Shown here: piece by piece, positions 1 through 5,803 of the stretch
Numbering within the stretch: position 1 is the stretch's first letter
Layout: every line of letters starts with the position of its first letter
Source of the DNA: HRBIN12 sp035762085
GTDB lineage: Bacteria; Actinomycetota; UBA4738; HRBIN12
DNA: 6,177 nt
Direction of reading: 5' to 3'
Assembly: GCA_035762085.1 (NCBI GenBank)
Contig: DASTPT010000079.1
Location: 1 to 6,177 of the forward strand
Notes under the pieces: generated by a model
What the model was told of the DNA's origin: nothing
Database searches by the model: none
Seen by the model: the letters and a program-made list of their open reading frames with translations, nothing else
Program-made: the position numbers and the translations under genes

Positions 1-451
1 TGCTCCCCGGCGCGAGATGGGCGAACAGGGCGAAGGTCGGGCCCGAGCTCACGATGACGTGGTTGCCGGCCAAGCGCCGCGCACCGCTCGGCGTGGCCTC
101 GAACGTGACGGCGTTCTTGAGCGCCAGCGCTGTCTCACGGACCACGTGGAGCCACTGTCGCTCGGCGACGTCGTCCACGACCGTCGTCACCGTTCCGTCG
201 AACATCGCGTGCACGGGCTGCCCCCAGCCGTACGCATCGCGTGTGCGTCCGCCGATCAGGTAGGCGCGGAGCGTCCCCGCCGGGTGCAGGTGGATCCCCG
301 GGCGGCGGTCGGGTCGCACGAAGTCGAAGGCGTACCGCTGCGCGAGCACGTCGGTCCCGTGGCTCGGGATGCGGCGCGCCGGCGTCGTCACGGCTAGCCA
401 CTCACCCCGGAGCGGGAAGTCCACGACGACCGGATCGTCGAGCTCGCCCAT
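1..451 (-). CDS. M23-type (LytM-like) metallopeptidase, 3' end cut off by window
   Basis: The 150 visible residues form the N-terminal part of a protein of the M23/LytM zinc-peptidase fold; classical members cut peptidoglycan cross-bridges. Seen: an entry segment around residues 24-45 containing PSHGTD (29-34) and YAFDFV (40-45), then YGWGQPVHAMFDGTV (74-88), matching the 'fG.pV.A..dG.V' strand of the fold, then GNHVIVSSG (129-137) and FAHLAPGS (143-150), matching 'GN.V.i....y.HL..GS'. The final PHLH-type zinc motif would lie beyond position 1. Candidate ligands are H31, D43 and H145, but their roles are inferred. No signal peptide or membrane segment precedes the domain, so the protein may be cytosolic or its hydrolase activity may be lost, as in some actinobacterial relatives. 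ATG at 451 is the only possible start: the ten codons between it and the upstream P450 stop include no start codon. Only a weak GGGA lies before it. It is probably co-transcribed with the P450. Confidence 0.78.
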   Translation of the reverse strand, partial: MGELDDPVVVDFPLRGEWLAVTTPARRIPSHGTDVLAQRYAFDFVRPDRRPGIHLHPAGTLRAYLIGGRTRDAYGWGQPVHAMFDGTVTTVVDDVAERQWLHVVRETALALKNAVTFEATPSGARRLAGNHVIVSSGPTFALFAHLAPGS

Positions 452-481
452 CGTTCCCGCGATGCTATCCGCGAGGTTGCG

Positions 482-1696
482 TCAGGCGCGGACGCGGAGC
501 TCGGCAAGACCGCGGAGCACGAACCCGGGCTTCCACCGCGGCTCCTCGACGAGCTCCAGGTTCGGCAGTCGCTCGAGGACCGTGCCGAAGGAGACGATCA
601 TCTCCTGGCGACCGAGCGGCGCGCCCAGGCAGAAGTGGATCCCGGCGCCGAACGTGAGGTGCGGGTTCGGCTCGCGCGCGAGGTCCAGCTCGTCCGGGCG
701 GTCGAACACCTCCGGGTCGCGGTTCGCCGAGGCGAACAGCAGGCCGAGCTCGGCGCCGCGGGGGATCTCCACGCCGTGCAGCTCGACATCCTCGAGCACC
801 CAGCGCTCGAACATCGGCGCCGGCGTGTCGAATCGAAGGAGCTCCTCGATCGCGGTCGGCAGCAGCGAGCGGTCCTCGCGCAGGCGCTCGAGCGCACCCG
901 GGGTCCGGAACAGCGTCCACCAGCCGATACCGGTCGCGTTGACGGTCGCCTCGTGCCCGGCGTTCAGGAGCAGGACGCACGTGCCGACGAGCTCGTCCTC
1001 GGTCAGGCGCTCGCCCTCATCGAGCACCTGCGCGAGCTGCGAGATGAGGTCCTCGCCGGGCGCGCGTCGCCGCTCGCGCGCGAGCCCGCGCAGGTACTCT
1101 GAGAACTCGCCGCTCGCGCGGACCGAGTCATGCTGGGCCTCGACCGAGGGGTTCAGCTCGTACATCTTGCAGATGTCGGCCGACCACGGCCGGAGCAGGT
1201 GGCGGTCCGTCTGGGGCACGCCGAGCATCTCGGCGATCACCGTCACCGGGAGCGGCTCGGCGACCTCGGCCAGCAGGTCGAACTCGCCCGCGCCGGCGAC
1301 CCGGTCCACGAGCTCGTCCGTGATCGCCTGGACCCGCGGCCGGAGCCCCTCGACGTACCTTGGCGTGAACGCCTTCGAGACCAGCCGCCGCACCCGCGTG
1401 TGGTCCGGCGGCTCCATGTCCAGGATCCCCGCGTTGATGAGGTTCCAGAACGGGTCGTGCCAGTCGGGCGGGTCCGGGTGCCCCATCTCGACGTGCGTGG
1501 CCACGTGCAGGTAGGTGCGCCCGAACCGCCGGTCGCGCAGCAGCCGGTTCACGTCCTCGTACCGCGAGATCAGGTAGTGGTCGGTGGCCTCGTGGTACAG
1601 CACCGGCGCGTGCTTCCGGAGGTGGGCGTAGACCGGGTAGGGGTCGGCGATGAACGCCAGGTCGTCGGGTGCGAACCGGAGCGCGGTATCGGCCAT
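482..1696 (-). CDS. Cytochrome P450 (soluble bacterial class)
   Basis: A 404-residue haem-thiolate monooxygenase, the normal length for soluble bacterial P450s that take electrons from ferredoxin and ferredoxin reductase. Substrate unknown; no redox partner gene is in the window. Seen, numbered from the ATG: HTRVR in the C helix (H99, R103; haem propionate contacts), I-helix AGHEAT (246-251), K-helix ELLR (285-288, the ExxR motif), a PERF-like segment further on, and the haem loop FGAGIHFCLG (349-358) with the cysteine ligand C356. In the I helix the usual Thr after the acidic residue is Ala, with Thr one position later; this variant does occur in some actinobacterial P450s, as I recall. Start choice: ATG at 1696 gives the usual N-terminus (ADTALRFAPDDLAFIADPYP). 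A TTG three codons upstream at 1705 is also open, but neither has a Shine-Dalgarno sequence, and a TACATT box lies 7 nt before the ATG, favouring a leaderless ATG start. Confidence 0.95.
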   Translation of the reverse strand: MADTALRFAPDDLAFIADPYPVYAHLRKHAPVLYHEATDHYLISRYEDVNRLLRDRRFGRTYLHVATHVEMGHPDPPDWHDPFWNLINAGILDMEPPDHTRVRRLVSKAFTPRYVEGLRPRVQAITDELVDRVAGAGEFDLLAEVAEPLPVTVIAEMLGVPQTDRHLLRPWSADICKMYELNPSVEAQHDSVRASGEFSEYLRGLARERRRAPGEDLISQLAQVLDEGERLTEDELVGTCVLLLNAGHEATVNATGIGWWTLFRTPGALERLREDRSLLPTAIEELLRFDTPAPMFERWVLEDVELHGVEIPRGAELGLLFASANRDPEVFDRPDELDLAREPNPHLTFGAGIHFCLGAPLGRQEMIVSFGTVLERLPNLELVEEPRWKPGFVLRGLAELRVRA

Positions 1697-1703
1697 GGGA
1701 GGC

Positions 1704-1709
1704 AATGTA
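1704..1709 (-). promoter_or_regulatory. Putative -10 box (TACATT) of a leaderless P450 transcript
   Basis: On the minus strand TACATT is separated by 7 nt (GCCTCCC) from the P450 ATG. This is the TANNNT-to-ATG spacing typical of leaderless genes in actinobacteria. The region 17 nt upstream (TTCCCG) matches a -35 only poorly, so the call rests on the -10 and the lack of any ribosome binding site. Confidence 0.35.
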
Positions 1710-1811
1710 GCGCCGGTCGCCCGAGCCGGGAACCGGCCGAGGCACCGTCCCGATCGACATCCCGGTCGCGACCGGTCTCACGCGCCCGGCCCGAACGGTG
1801 GCGCGCCGGGG

Positions 1812-1820
1812 TGTCATACT
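1812..1820 (+). promoter_or_regulatory. Putative extended -10 (TGTCATACT) of the small membrane-protein gene
   Basis: TG-T-CATACT matches the extended -10 form TGnTATAAT with four of six hexamer bases. A transcript starting 7-8 nt downstream would begin right at the GGGAG ribosome binding site (1828-1832), so the leader would be very short. No convincing -35 was seen, as expected for an extended -10 promoter. Confidence 0.3.
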
Positions 1821-1837
1821 CCCGTCCGGGAGACCCG

Positions 1838-2029
1838 ATGATCTACGTCATCATCTTCGTCCTCTTCGGCGTGGTCGTGATCGCACCGATCTGGTTCTGG
1901 TCCCGACGGATCGAGAAGCGGATCGAGCCGCCCGATCGCCCGGGTCACGAGCAAGAGCGGTTCCACTTCAAGTACGGCGGCGAGCCACCCGGCGGCCATG
2001 GCAGCGGCACGATCTCCGGCGCCAGCTGA
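1838..2029 (+). CDS. Small single-pass membrane protein, 63 residues, unknown function
   Basis: I do not recognise a family. Residues 2-21 form an uninterrupted hydrophobic helix (IYVIIFVLFGVVVIAPIWFW), followed at once by a basic stop-transfer stretch (RRIEKR, 23-28), which suggests the N-terminus is outside and the roughly 40-residue hydrophilic tail is in the cytoplasm. The tail is rich in Pro and Gly (PPDRPGH, GGEPPGGHGSG) and probably disordered. The ATG has a good Shine-Dalgarno, GGGAG at 1828-1832, five bases upstream, and an extended -10 lies just before that. The gene is divergent from the P450. The good start signals and sharp hydrophobic-to-basic transition are the reasons for calling it; a longer frame open to the left overlaps the P450 antisense and is a shadow. 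Confidence 0.65.
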   Translation: MIYVIIFVLFGVVVIAPIWFWSRRIEKRIEPPDRPGHEQERFHFKYGGEPPGGHGSGTISGAS

Positions 2030-2103
2030 GGATCACGCCTCGGCGCATTCGGCCGCACCGCCGGGCGAAGCGCCTCAGCTCGAGAGGGAGGCCTGGAGAG
2101 CAT

Positions 2104-2135
2104 AGGGCTCGGTCCGTAGGCGGAGACCGAGCCCT
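2104..2135. terminator. Probable bidirectional terminator hairpin between convergent genes
   Basis: The arms AGGGCTCGGTC (2104-2114) and GACCGAGCCCT (2125-2135) are perfectly complementary over 11 bp with a 10-base loop. It sits between the convergent ends of the small membrane-protein gene (2029) and the DinB-like gene (2252), where a shared terminator is expected. There is no T-run on either side (TTGCG on plus, ATGCTC on minus), which is common in high-GC bacteria but weakens the call. The rest of 2030-2251 holds no gene that I can support. Confidence 0.55.
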
Positions 2136-2176
2136 TGCGACCACCTCAGGTCGTCATCACGGCCAGGCCATACGCA

Positions 2177-2195
2177 TCGACTCCTCCGAAGTCGA
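2177..2195 (-). terminator. Small hairpin downstream of the DinB-like gene
   Basis: TCGACT (2177-2182) pairs with AGTCGA (2190-2195) around a 7-base loop. It lies 57-75 nt past the DinB-like stop codon on the minus strand. The stem is short and no T-run follows, so it may be chance or an accessory 3'-end structure next to the stronger hairpin at 2104-2135. Confidence 0.2.
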
Positions 2196-2251
2196 CGGCT
2201 GGCTCCATCCTGCGACGGTGTCCCCGCTCGGTCAGGTGTACGTCTCGAGGG

Positions 2252-2893
2252 CTAGACGGTCACCGTTCCCTCGAGTCCGAGGACGCCTTTGAGCGCCTCG
2301 ATCATCCCGAGGTGGCGGCCGGCGTGGGCGAGGTGCCAGCAGAAGTGATCGAGGACCACCCAGTCGCCCTCGTCGTAGAAGTCCGCGGTCGGCAGGAGGA
2401 GCTCCGCGTCCCCGATGCTGCGGAGGGCGTCCTCGGCCGCGGTGAACGCCTCGCGAGCGTACGAGGCGACCTCCCCTCCGGCAGGCAGATGCAGCGCCGC
2501 CGATGCGTCGTCGTCGAGTCCCATGCCGGTCGCCCCCTTGCCGAGCTCGGTCCCGAGCCCCCAGGCCTCCGCCAGTCCTCGCGCATCCCAGATCTGATCT
2601 CGGGTCGTGACCCGCTCGAGAGCGGGCGCGAGCTCGCCGAGCCTCCCTTGCAGCATGTCCGCCCACCTCGCCGTGTGCCACAGGTGGAAGGCGATCGCGG
2701 GCGCCTTGGCCCCGGGGCGAGCCCGGAACCGCTCGTCCTCCAGGTCGTCGACCGCCTCGAGGAACGACGTGTGGATGAACGCGATCTCCGCGACCAGTCT
2801 CTCGGCGATGGATCGATCCGTGGGAACCTCTCTTCCCTCGCCAGGGACCCTACCCGGTCGAGGGGTAAGCAGGAACGGCTGGCGGCGGGTCAC
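2252..2893 (-). CDS. DinB-superfamily protein (four-helix-bundle, putative metal-dependent transferase fold)
   Basis: The DinB/YfiT fold is a four-helix bundle with a His-triad metal site. The superfamily includes bacillithiol and mycothiol transferases and mycothiol-dependent maleylpyruvate isomerase, acting in the cytoplasm on small electrophiles. In this 213-residue frame the core runs from about residue 27 to 206. Helix 2 carries FHLWHTARWADML (69-81; H70 and H73), and the C-terminal helix carries HFCWHLAHAGRHLGMIEAL (183-201), where H190 and H194 form the HxxxH typical of the family. Substrate is unknown. The start is uncertain. The GTG at 2893 overlaps the stop of the upstream gene as GTGA and is the only standard start before the core, but it adds about 25 residues of Pro/Arg-rich sequence unlike the fold. 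A GAGAGG sits five bases before an ACG codon at 2821 that would give a more usual length (about 189). Translational coupling to the HTH_42 gene is likely either way. Confidence 0.8.
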   Translation of the reverse strand: MTRRQPFLLTPRPGRVPGEGREVPTDRSIAERLVAEIAFIHTSFLEAVDDLEDERFRARPGAKAPAIAFHLWHTARWADMLQGRLGELAPALERVTTRDQIWDARGLAEAWGLGTELGKGATGMGLDDDASAALHLPAGGEVASYAREAFTAAEDALRSIGDAELLLPTADFYDEGDWVVLDHFCWHLAHAGRHLGMIEALKGVLGLEGTVTV

Positions 2894-4020
2894 TCCCGGG
2901 GCTGGCGGAGGCCCGCGGGGTCGGCGGTTGCCGCCTTCAGCTCGACCCGTGCGTTCGTCCCGGGCGCGAGGAACGTCGCGAGCCGGCCGGCCTCGACGCG
3001 GGTCTCGGCGCGCTCCTCGCGCGTCAGGGGGCGGAAGGGCTCGATGCGCAGCGTCGGTCCGGGGTTCGCTTCGAAGAGCCGCCACCGCGCGGCGACGCTC
3101 CCGTCGACGAGCACGGATCCCCAGCCGACCTCGGTGAATCGCGGGATGCCCTCGGGGACGATGCGGGTCCGGTCCTTGTGGCCGATCGTCACGTTGTCGT
3201 ACTCGGGGAGGAAGCGGACCGGCGCCGGGACGTCCTCGTCGGGGAGTGGCGCGCGGGGGACGTCGAAGAGCTCGCGGCCCTCCTCGTCGCGGACGATGCG
3301 GAGACGAGGCCGGAGACGTTCGAAGACCTCGCCGAGGCTGGGGACGCCGGACCAGTACTGCGCGTCCGCGGGCGTCGCAGGCCCGAAGGCCCCGAGGTAC
3401 CGGAGCACGATGGTCTCGGCGTCGGGTGCGGGATCCGGCGACGCGCCGAGCCACGCCTCCATCGTCGTGAAGGCCGAGCCGCCGCTCCGCCGCCACAGCC
3501 CCCGCGGCGTCACCTGGACGGTCGGCAGCGCGTACATCGCGTAGCCGAGCGCATCGGCGTCGGCGTCCGGCCAGCGGGCGGCGATCTCCCTGACGAGCTC
3601 GGCCCGCCTGCGCGGCCGCTCCTCGAGCCAGACGCGGAGCGCCTCGAACAGCTCGTCCAAGTCCACGCTGCCGACGGCCTTCCGCAGCGGGCTCGAACCG
3701 TAGATCACCCCCTCGATGCTCGGTTGGACCAGAATGCGGAGGCCGACGGCGTCGCGGGCGGTCACGAGGTGCAGCGTCCCGCGGAGCAGGGTCATCCGCA
3801 CGGCGCGCCGCTCCTCGAGCGCGTCGGACAGCGTCTCGGGCCGGAACGGCTCGACCCGGGACCAGAGCGCGACGTACGGGTCGCGCGGCACCTGCGACTG
3901 GAGCGCGACGAGCCGCTCCACGGCCTCGAGCACCGGGATCCGGCGACGCCGCAGGAGCAGCTGGCGCGCGAGCAACGCGCGGTTCAGCGCGCGTTTCGAT
4001 AGGACGCGAGGCGACGCCAT
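2890..4020 (-). CDS. HTH_42 winged-helix DNA-binding protein, possible AlkZ-like DNA glycosylase
   Basis: This 376-residue protein has the usual length and landmarks of the HTH_42 family (formerly DUF1006), which includes the DNA glycosylases AlkZ and YcaQ/AlkX that excise alkylated or cross-linked bases. Seen in order: an N-terminal winged-helix segment (SKRALNRALLARQLLLRR, 8-25), LVALQSQVPRDPYVALWSR (37-55), TLLRGTLHLVTARD (77-90), a middle region with further winged-helix-like helices (120-215), LPEYDNVTIGHKDRTRIV (271-288) and GSVLVDGSVAARWR (301-314). Q41-S-Q43 falls at the position of the catalytic QxQ motif described for AlkZ. Many relatives are annotated only as winged-helix proteins, so enzyme activity is inference. 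The ATG at 4020 has no Shine-Dalgarno but has TATCGT six bases upstream. The stop overlaps the DinB-like GTG by 4 bases. A longer open frame reaching 6093 is antisense shadow of the phosphodiesterase gene. Confidence 0.9.
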   Translation of the reverse strand: MASPRVLSKRALNRALLARQLLLRRRRIPVLEAVERLVALQSQVPRDPYVALWSRVEPFRPETLSDALEERRAVRMTLLRGTLHLVTARDAVGLRILVQPSIEGVIYGSSPLRKAVGSVDLDELFEALRVWLEERPRRRAELVREIAARWPDADADALGYAMYALPTVQVTPRGLWRRSGGSAFTTMEAWLGASPDPAPDAETIVLRYLGAFGPATPADAQYWSGVPSLGEVFERLRPRLRIVRDEEGRELFDVPRAPLPDEDVPAPVRFLPEYDNVTIGHKDRTRIVPEGIPRFTEVGWGSVLVDGSVAARWRLFEANPGPTLRIEPFRPLTREERAETRVEAGRLATFLAPGTNARVELKAATADPAGLRQPRE

Positions 4021-4026
4021 CGGGTC

Positions 4027-4032
4027 ACGATA
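4027..4032 (-). promoter_or_regulatory. Putative -10 box (TATCGT) of the HTH_42-DinB operon
   Basis: On the minus strand TATCGT lies 6 nt before the HTH_42 ATG, fitting a leaderless TANNNT promoter. No good -35 was seen. Only about 26 bp separate it from the plus-strand box at 4059-4064, so the two divergent promoters would share upstream DNA and could be controlled together. Confidence 0.3.
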
Positions 4033-4058
4033 CCGACGGGGTCGATGGCCGGGTTGGG

Positions 4059-4064
4059 TACACT
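4059..4064 (+). promoter_or_regulatory. Putative -10 box (TACACT) of the phosphodiesterase gene
   Basis: TACACT matches TANNNT and TAnnnT-type actinobacterial -10 boxes. A start about 7 nt later would give a leader of about 30 nt containing GAGGA (4088-4092), nine bases before the ATG. No clear -35 lies 16-18 nt upstream. Confidence 0.35.
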
Positions 4065-4101
4065 TCCCCGGACCCGAAGCCCCTGGTGAGGACTGATATC
4101 C

Positions 4102-5694
4102 ATGCCGCGAGTGCTGTTGATCGGATGGGATGGCGCCGACTGGCGCATCCTCGACCCCCTGCTCGAGCGGGGAGACCTGCCGAACCTCCAGGCCCTGATC
4201 GACCGAGGGCAGAGGGCCGTCCTGCGCTCGACCGTGCCGACCCACTCGTGGGCGGCGTGGCCGTCGTTCCTGACGGGGGTCGACCCGGCGGATCACGGGG
4301 TCTACGACATCCTCGAGACCGTGCCGGGGACCCACAAGCAGTATCCGGTCACGTACAGGTCGATCGGCGAGCGGACGTTCGTCGAGGACCTCTCGGCGGC
4401 CGGCAAGGTCGGCGTGTACGCCGACGTGCCGCTGATGTTCCCGCCGCCGGACATCGAGGGGAAGATCGTCGCCGGCGGCGTGCTGCCGAAGGGCCGGCAG
4501 GTTTCGCACCCCGCCGACCTGCTCGACACGCTCGAGAAGGCGGGCGTACCGTGGGTCATCAACGGCATGTCCTGGACCACCTACCGCCACCGGCCCGAGC
4601 CGTACCTGGCCGAGACCCTCGAGATCACCGGCAAGCGGATCCGCGCGACCGAGTGGCTGATGGACAACTCGGACTGGGACCTCATGGCCAGCGTCTGGGT
4701 GAGCGTCGACCGGACGCAGCACGCGCTCTCGAACTACGTGGGGCCGGACCACCCGGACTACGCGAAGAACTCGCAGACCGCGCTCGGCGCGAAGGTTCGC
4801 GACGTCTACAAGCAGCTCGACGACGCGATCGGCTCGTTCGTCTCGCGCACGCGCGAGGACGACCTGATCCTGTTCATCAGCGACCACGGGTTCCAGTCGG
4901 TCACGCGCACGGTGCACATGGATCATCTGCTGAAGCGGTTCGGCTACCTGGAGTTCAGCGCGTCGAACGTGGTGTTCGGGCCGATGCAGTGGGGCCCGAT
5001 GCGCAAGGTCGCGCGCAAGGTCTACGACCTGCTCGGCCTCCACGGGAAGGTCCAGCTGCCGCAGTCGGTGAACTGGTCCAAGACGAAGGCGTACACGACG
5101 ATCCGCTCGACGGGCGAGGGGGTCTCGATCAACCTCGCGGGGCGTGAGCCCGACGGGATCGTCGATCCGGCCGACTTCGAGAGGGTGCGCGACGAGGTCA
5201 TGGACCGGCTCGCGTCGTTCGTCGACCCCGGTACCGGCACGAAGCCGGTGAAGGCGATCTACAAGCGCGAGGAGATCTTCAAGGGCAAGCACGCCGACAC
5301 GGCGCCCGACATCCTCATGGAGCCGGCCGAGCACTACTCGCTCACGCATGCGAAGTCGGCCATCGAGGACGCCGACTGGATCAGCGGCGACCACAGGCCC
5401 GAGGGCGTGATCGTCGCGGCCGGGCCGAACGTGCGCCCCTTCGAGACCGAGCCATTCCTCATCGACATGGCGCCGACGATCCTGGCCGCGGCCGGCGCGC
5501 CGGCGACGGTGAAGCACACGGGGCGCGTGCTGCACGAGCTGGTTGGCTCGGCCGAGGTGCAGCAGGCCGAGGCGCCGGCGGCCGCGCCCGTCGCGATCCC
5601 CGGCATGCCGAGCGGCGATGACGAGACCACGGTCTCGGACACCGAGGCCGACGAGATGGAGGAGCACCTCCGAGGGCTCGGGTACCTGGAGTAG
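4102..5694 (+). CDS. Type I phosphodiesterase / nucleotide pyrophosphatase (alkaline phosphatase superfamily)
   Basis: A 530-residue two-metal hydrolase of the alkaline phosphatase superfamily, which cleaves phosphate mono- or diesters through a covalent Ser/Thr intermediate. The full ligand set is visible: D10 in IGWDGAD, the nucleophile S49 in VPTHSWAAWPSFLTG, D203 and H207 in VDRTQH, D261 and H262 in SDHG, and H431 in SGDHRPEG. VDPADHGVYD (60-69) and WSKTKAYTTI plus INLAGREPDGIV (325-354) are typical of the bacterial phosphodiesterase group. Substrate is unknown. No signal peptide or membrane helix is seen, so the protein is probably cytosolic. After the catalytic domain (about residue 480) comes an Ala/Pro-rich linker (488-500), an acidic stretch (505-521) and a terminal LRGLGYLE motif, resembling the 'LrsLGYl' ends found on some sulfatases and related enzymes. 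The ATG at 4102 has GAGGA nine bases upstream. It is divergent from the HTH_42 gene. Confidence 0.94.
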   Translation: MPRVLLIGWDGADWRILDPLLERGDLPNLQALIDRGQRAVLRSTVPTHSWAAWPSFLTGVDPADHGVYDILETVPGTHKQYPVTYRSIGERTFVEDLSAAGKVGVYADVPLMFPPPDIEGKIVAGGVLPKGRQVSHPADLLDTLEKAGVPWVINGMSWTTYRHRPEPYLAETLEITGKRIRATEWLMDNSDWDLMASVWVSVDRTQHALSNYVGPDHPDYAKNSQTALGAKVRDVYKQLDDAIGSFVSRTREDDLILFISDHGFQSVTRTVHMDHLLKRFGYLEFSASNVVFGPMQWGPMRKVARKVYDLLGLHGKVQLPQSVNWSKTKAYTTIRSTGEGVSINLAGREPDGIVDPADFERVRDEVMDRLASFVDPGTGTKPVKAIYKREEIFKGKHADTAPDILMEPAEHYSLTHAKSAIEDADWISGDHRPEGVIVAAGPNVRPFETEPFLIDMAPTILAAAGAPATVKHTGRVLHELVGSAEVQQAEAPAAAPVAIPGMPSGDDETTVSDTEADEMEEHLRGLGYLE

Positions 5695-5726
5695 CACACG
5701 GCCTCCACTGCCCCCGCGGCATGCGT

Positions 5727-5744
5727 CATATCGATATCGATATG
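5727..5744. promoter_or_regulatory. 18-bp perfect AT-rich palindrome, candidate operator
   Basis: CATATCGATATCGATATG is identical to its own reverse complement and contains a 6-bp direct period (TATCGA twice). Only 6 of 18 bases are G or C, in a region otherwise near 70% GC. It lies 33 bases after the phosphodiesterase stop and about 60 bases before the ATG of the coiled-coil gene, upstream of that gene's putative -10. This position suits an operator for a dimeric regulator; which regulator is not known, and none is encoded nearby apart from the HTH_42 protein. Confidence 0.5.
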
Positions 5745-5787
5745 GAGCGTCCCGAGGGAGCCATCTCTCCGCGGTGTCGTACCTCGG

Positions 5788-5796
5788 TGCTAAGGT
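5788..5796 (+). promoter_or_regulatory. Putative extended -10 (TGCTAAGGT) of the coiled-coil gene
   Basis: TG-C-TAAGGT fits an extended TANNNT -10 and lies 7 nt before the ATG at 5804, as in leaderless genes. The same bases also supply AAGG (5792-5795), eight bases before the ATG, which could instead serve as a Shine-Dalgarno. The two readings exclude each other, so confidence is low. Confidence 0.25.
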
Positions 5797-5803
5797 CGCC
5801 TGG

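Noticed and set aside
1697..1705. TTG at 1705 as the P450 start.
   Set aside because: It adds only three residues, has no Shine-Dalgarno, and would lie within the putative TACATT -10 box; the ATG at 1696 fits the leaderless spacing.
1130..1837. Left part of a long plus-strand frame that ends in the small membrane protein.
   Set aside because: It is antisense to the P450 and has repetitive Arg/Val/Pro composition; the real start signals (Shine-Dalgarno and hydrophobic N-terminus) are at 1838.
2135..3544. A 469-codon plus-strand frame opposite the DinB-like and HTH_42 genes.
   Set aside because: Arg/Ser/Pro-rich with no recognisable motif, and opposite two genes with clear family signatures.
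5727..5744. The palindrome as a dif/Xer recombination site or an insertion-sequence end.
   Set aside because: It lacks the spaced 11-bp XerC/XerD arms of dif sites, there is no transposase, and no second copy is present in the window.
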